Positions 62,094-64,000 of a stretch of 64,000 bases of DNA are shown here, in pieces. Origin of the DNA: Casuarina equisetifolia (taxonomy: Eukaryota; Streptophyta; Magnoliopsida; Fagales; Casuarinaceae); assembly GCA_028551475.1 (NCBI GenBank), contig CM052362.1, forward strand, positions 9,547,354 to 9,611,353, in the 5' to 3' direction. The position numbers and the translations under genes were made by a program. The notes below the pieces were generated by a model. The model was not told the origin of the DNA and did no database searches. It saw nothing but the letters and a program-made list of their open reading frames with translations. Within the stretch, counting starts at the first letter, position 1, and each line of letters starts with the position of its first letter.

Positions 62094-62140
62094 AAGAAAG
62101 AAAGAAAGAAAGAAAAGAGAAGAAGAAGAAGAAGAAGATA
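62094..62140 (+). repeat. GAAA and GAA microsatellite
   Basis: Runs of GAAA units followed by GAAGAA units. Confidence 0.9.
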
Positions 62141-62426
62141 GCGTGTTCAGCTTTTTTCTTCCGTGATCAACTTGATTTTGTTCCCGTTGTTTGTGTGGAG
62201 TAAGAGAATACTCTTTTAGGACAAGGGACGGCACTACCCCTGCTCGTCAAAAGTATCCCTTTTTTTTGTTCTTCTTAGGGTCGGTTCTTATTAATCTGGA
62301 ATCAACAGACCTTTTAGGCTTTGAAAAGTAAGGACCTAGATTCGATTAGCGAGGATGACCGAACCAAACAATTTTTTATTTCTTTGTGGAAATAAGGTTA
62401 GATTCAGTTGATATTGGTCTCTGTTT

Positions 62427-62552
62427 TTTTTTTTTTAAGTTATTTAGGCAAAGGAGATGCGAAAAATGAATTTAAACACGAAACCTTTTAAGGAAAGAAA
62501 GCCTTAGGCAACCAATAGCTTTACTAGGCTATTAGCGAATTAATGAAAAAGC
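62427..62552 (-). mobile_element. Possible SINE
   Basis: The minus strand shows a box A-like 'TAGCCTAGTAAAGCTATTGG', a box B-like 'GGTTTCGTGTTTAAATTC' and an A-rich tail (poly-T on plus at about 62427). The flanks share only 'ggtct', so the target duplication is weak. Confidence 0.4.
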
Positions 62553-63374
62553 GGTCTGGTTGATAATATAAACAACGTATATGGATTCCAACTTATTTCA
62601 AATATTGTTTTGTGGCAATCAGTTAATGATTTATGAATTATTCGTCTAGCATTGATGGTATATCTCGACGCATACAGCTGCTTGACTACCACTTTAAAGA
62701 ACCATGAAATTTTTGGCCCACCGAAAGGGGTATTGGTTCTGAGTCCAACTTTACGGTCTCTTGGCCTTTTGAGTTCAGGATTCCTACCTACACGCTTTTA
62801 AGAAGGTATTTCTTCTTGTACACGCGCTTTAAACAGGGGTATAAATTCCATTTTAAAAAAATTCAAGACTGCATTCTATCTGTTTTCCGGAGATCAGGCT
62901 CTGAGGTTGGCAACTAGATTTCTTCATCCTGATAAACCCATTAGGCACAGTGAAGGTAGTGGGTGAAGAAGCATCAGAACAGGCGTTAACAGATCATTCC
63001 CAAACCCACTGAACGTGACCCATCTATGGGGCTCCACTGTCCTCGAAGATTGTTTTAAGGGTATCTGAAATTGGCTTTCGCAGGCCGCCACGGCTTTCGA
63101 TTGCTTAAACCTTGTTCGACCTAGGTTGGGTCACTGTAGGCCGTAGGTTTGAGTTGGGTTTGCAATACCCAGTAATCCCAACTCTTCTACATCTTTGTAA
63201 ACACATGAGATCTTGTCCTTCCATGTGGAAGGAGGCCTATCATAATTCTTAGGATTTGGGATAAATTTAGTAAGGGTAAAAGGGTAATTTCACCAATATT
63301 GAAAAAAGGAAAAGAGAAGAGAAAAATGATGAATACTGCGGCTTAGAGAACAGAAAAATAACGATAATCAAACC

Positions 63375-63710
63375 TGTATTTCTAGATGTGATTGATAGAT
63401 CGAGTAAAATGCTTATGATCTCATCATAATAAAGAATTTCTCCTTAGGTCGTAGATGTAAGGAAATCATTCTATCACAAGGTATGAGTGAAGAAAGCATG
63501 AGAGTTTGGAAATTTCTGTATTGCTTTATTAGGTTATTACATACAGAGCTTGTCCTTTTATAATACAAGGAATGACCAACATAAAAAATATACAAACAAA
63601 TAAAGCAAATATTCTTCTACCATTTGTAAAATTAATTCCTTAAATAGACTACACCATATGGAAAAAATAATCGACCAATATTACGAAAATATCTGAGTAT
63701 ATTGCCAACA
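63375..63710 (-). repeat. 3' LTR of a minus-strand copia element
   Basis: 336 bp. The minus strand begins TGTTGGCAATATACTC right after the purine tract GATAGGGAG and ends TCTAGAAATACA. TATAAAAGG lies at 63554-63562 (minus), a likely LTR promoter. The 5' LTR must be to the right of the window. Confidence 0.8.
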
Positions 63711-63722
63711 CTCCCTATCAAG

Positions 63723-64000
63723 CTAGTGGTTTAGGCGGCTTGCAAACATCAAACACATCAAACTTGTGTAATAGATACTCATGTTGTCTTTGGCAGAGAG
63801 CTTTGGTAAAGACATCAGTAGGTTGTTATGTAGTCTGAATTTGTTTTGTCTTGATGACTTCTTCTTAAATCTTATCTCTTGTGAAATGACAATCAACTTT
63901 GATGTGTTTTGTTCTCACGTAAACCATAGGGTTCACAACAAGTTTAAAAGCGACATCATTGTTGCAAAAGAGGATAGTAGGTCCTCTTATACAAACTCCT
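63723..64000 (-). mobile_element. Copia RNase H end, cut by the window edge
   Basis: The minus strand reads 'VVNPMVYVRTKHIKVDCHFT', then 'QPTDVFTKAL' and a short tail before the LTR, the usual end of copia pol. Two stops are visible, so this copy is damaged. The rest continues past base 64000. Confidence 0.8.

Larger units (their letters stand above)
61180..63374. other. Region upstream of the metacaspase, no gene seen
   Basis: Includes the metacaspase promoter. A GAAA/GAA microsatellite lies at about 62094-62140 and a possible SINE at 62427-62552. No coding frame is recognised. Confidence 0.5.

Overview
The window looks like nuclear DNA of a dicot plant, probably a woody eudicot. The genes have many GT-AG introns and plant-specific protein families, the intergenic DNA is AT-rich, and much of the rest is old LTR retrotransposons, LINEs and SINEs. 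No organellar, bacterial or viral gene set is seen. Species cannot be fixed from the sequence alone.

Region 1 (1-19,560) is a nest of transposons. Old minus-strand LINE and Ty1/copia fragments are interrupted by a plus-strand SIRE-like copia element (3744-15137). Its LTRs are about 1.5 kb and it carries one long, broken gag-pol frame. Each of its two LTRs has in turn received a solo LTR of one further family, at different sites and in opposite orientation, each with its own 5-bp target duplication. A third LTR, related to the SIRE LTR, splits a LINE at 831-2407.

Region 2 (20,636-45,111) is gene-bearing. Four intact genes were rebuilt exon by exon: a PABN-type nuclear poly(A)-binding protein (+, 6 exons, 187 aa); a plastid type II DAHP synthase (+, 5 exons, 520 aa), with a small TRIM-like element in its last intron; an EXORDIUM-like secreted protein (-, single exon, 305 aa); and a nitronate monooxygenase-family FMN protein (+, 6 exons, 340 aa). 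About 8.5 kb between the last two (33.2-41.6 kb) holds no gene I can recognise.

Region 3 (45.1-57.7 kb) is again transposon wreckage: copia and gypsy fragments, a 44-bp x 4 tandem repeat and a palindrome with TATA-like arms. Region 4 (58,265-61,179) is a complete type I metacaspase gene (-, 5 exons, 380 aa). The window ends in the 3' LTR and pol end of a minus-strand copia element (63,375-64,000).

The genes do not form a pathway or cluster. They are ordinary plant genes for mRNA 3'-end binding, shikimate-pathway entry, cell-wall or apoplast growth signalling, nitronate oxidation, and a cell-death or stress protease. I found no convincing new multi-gene system; the unusual content lies in the nested repeats.
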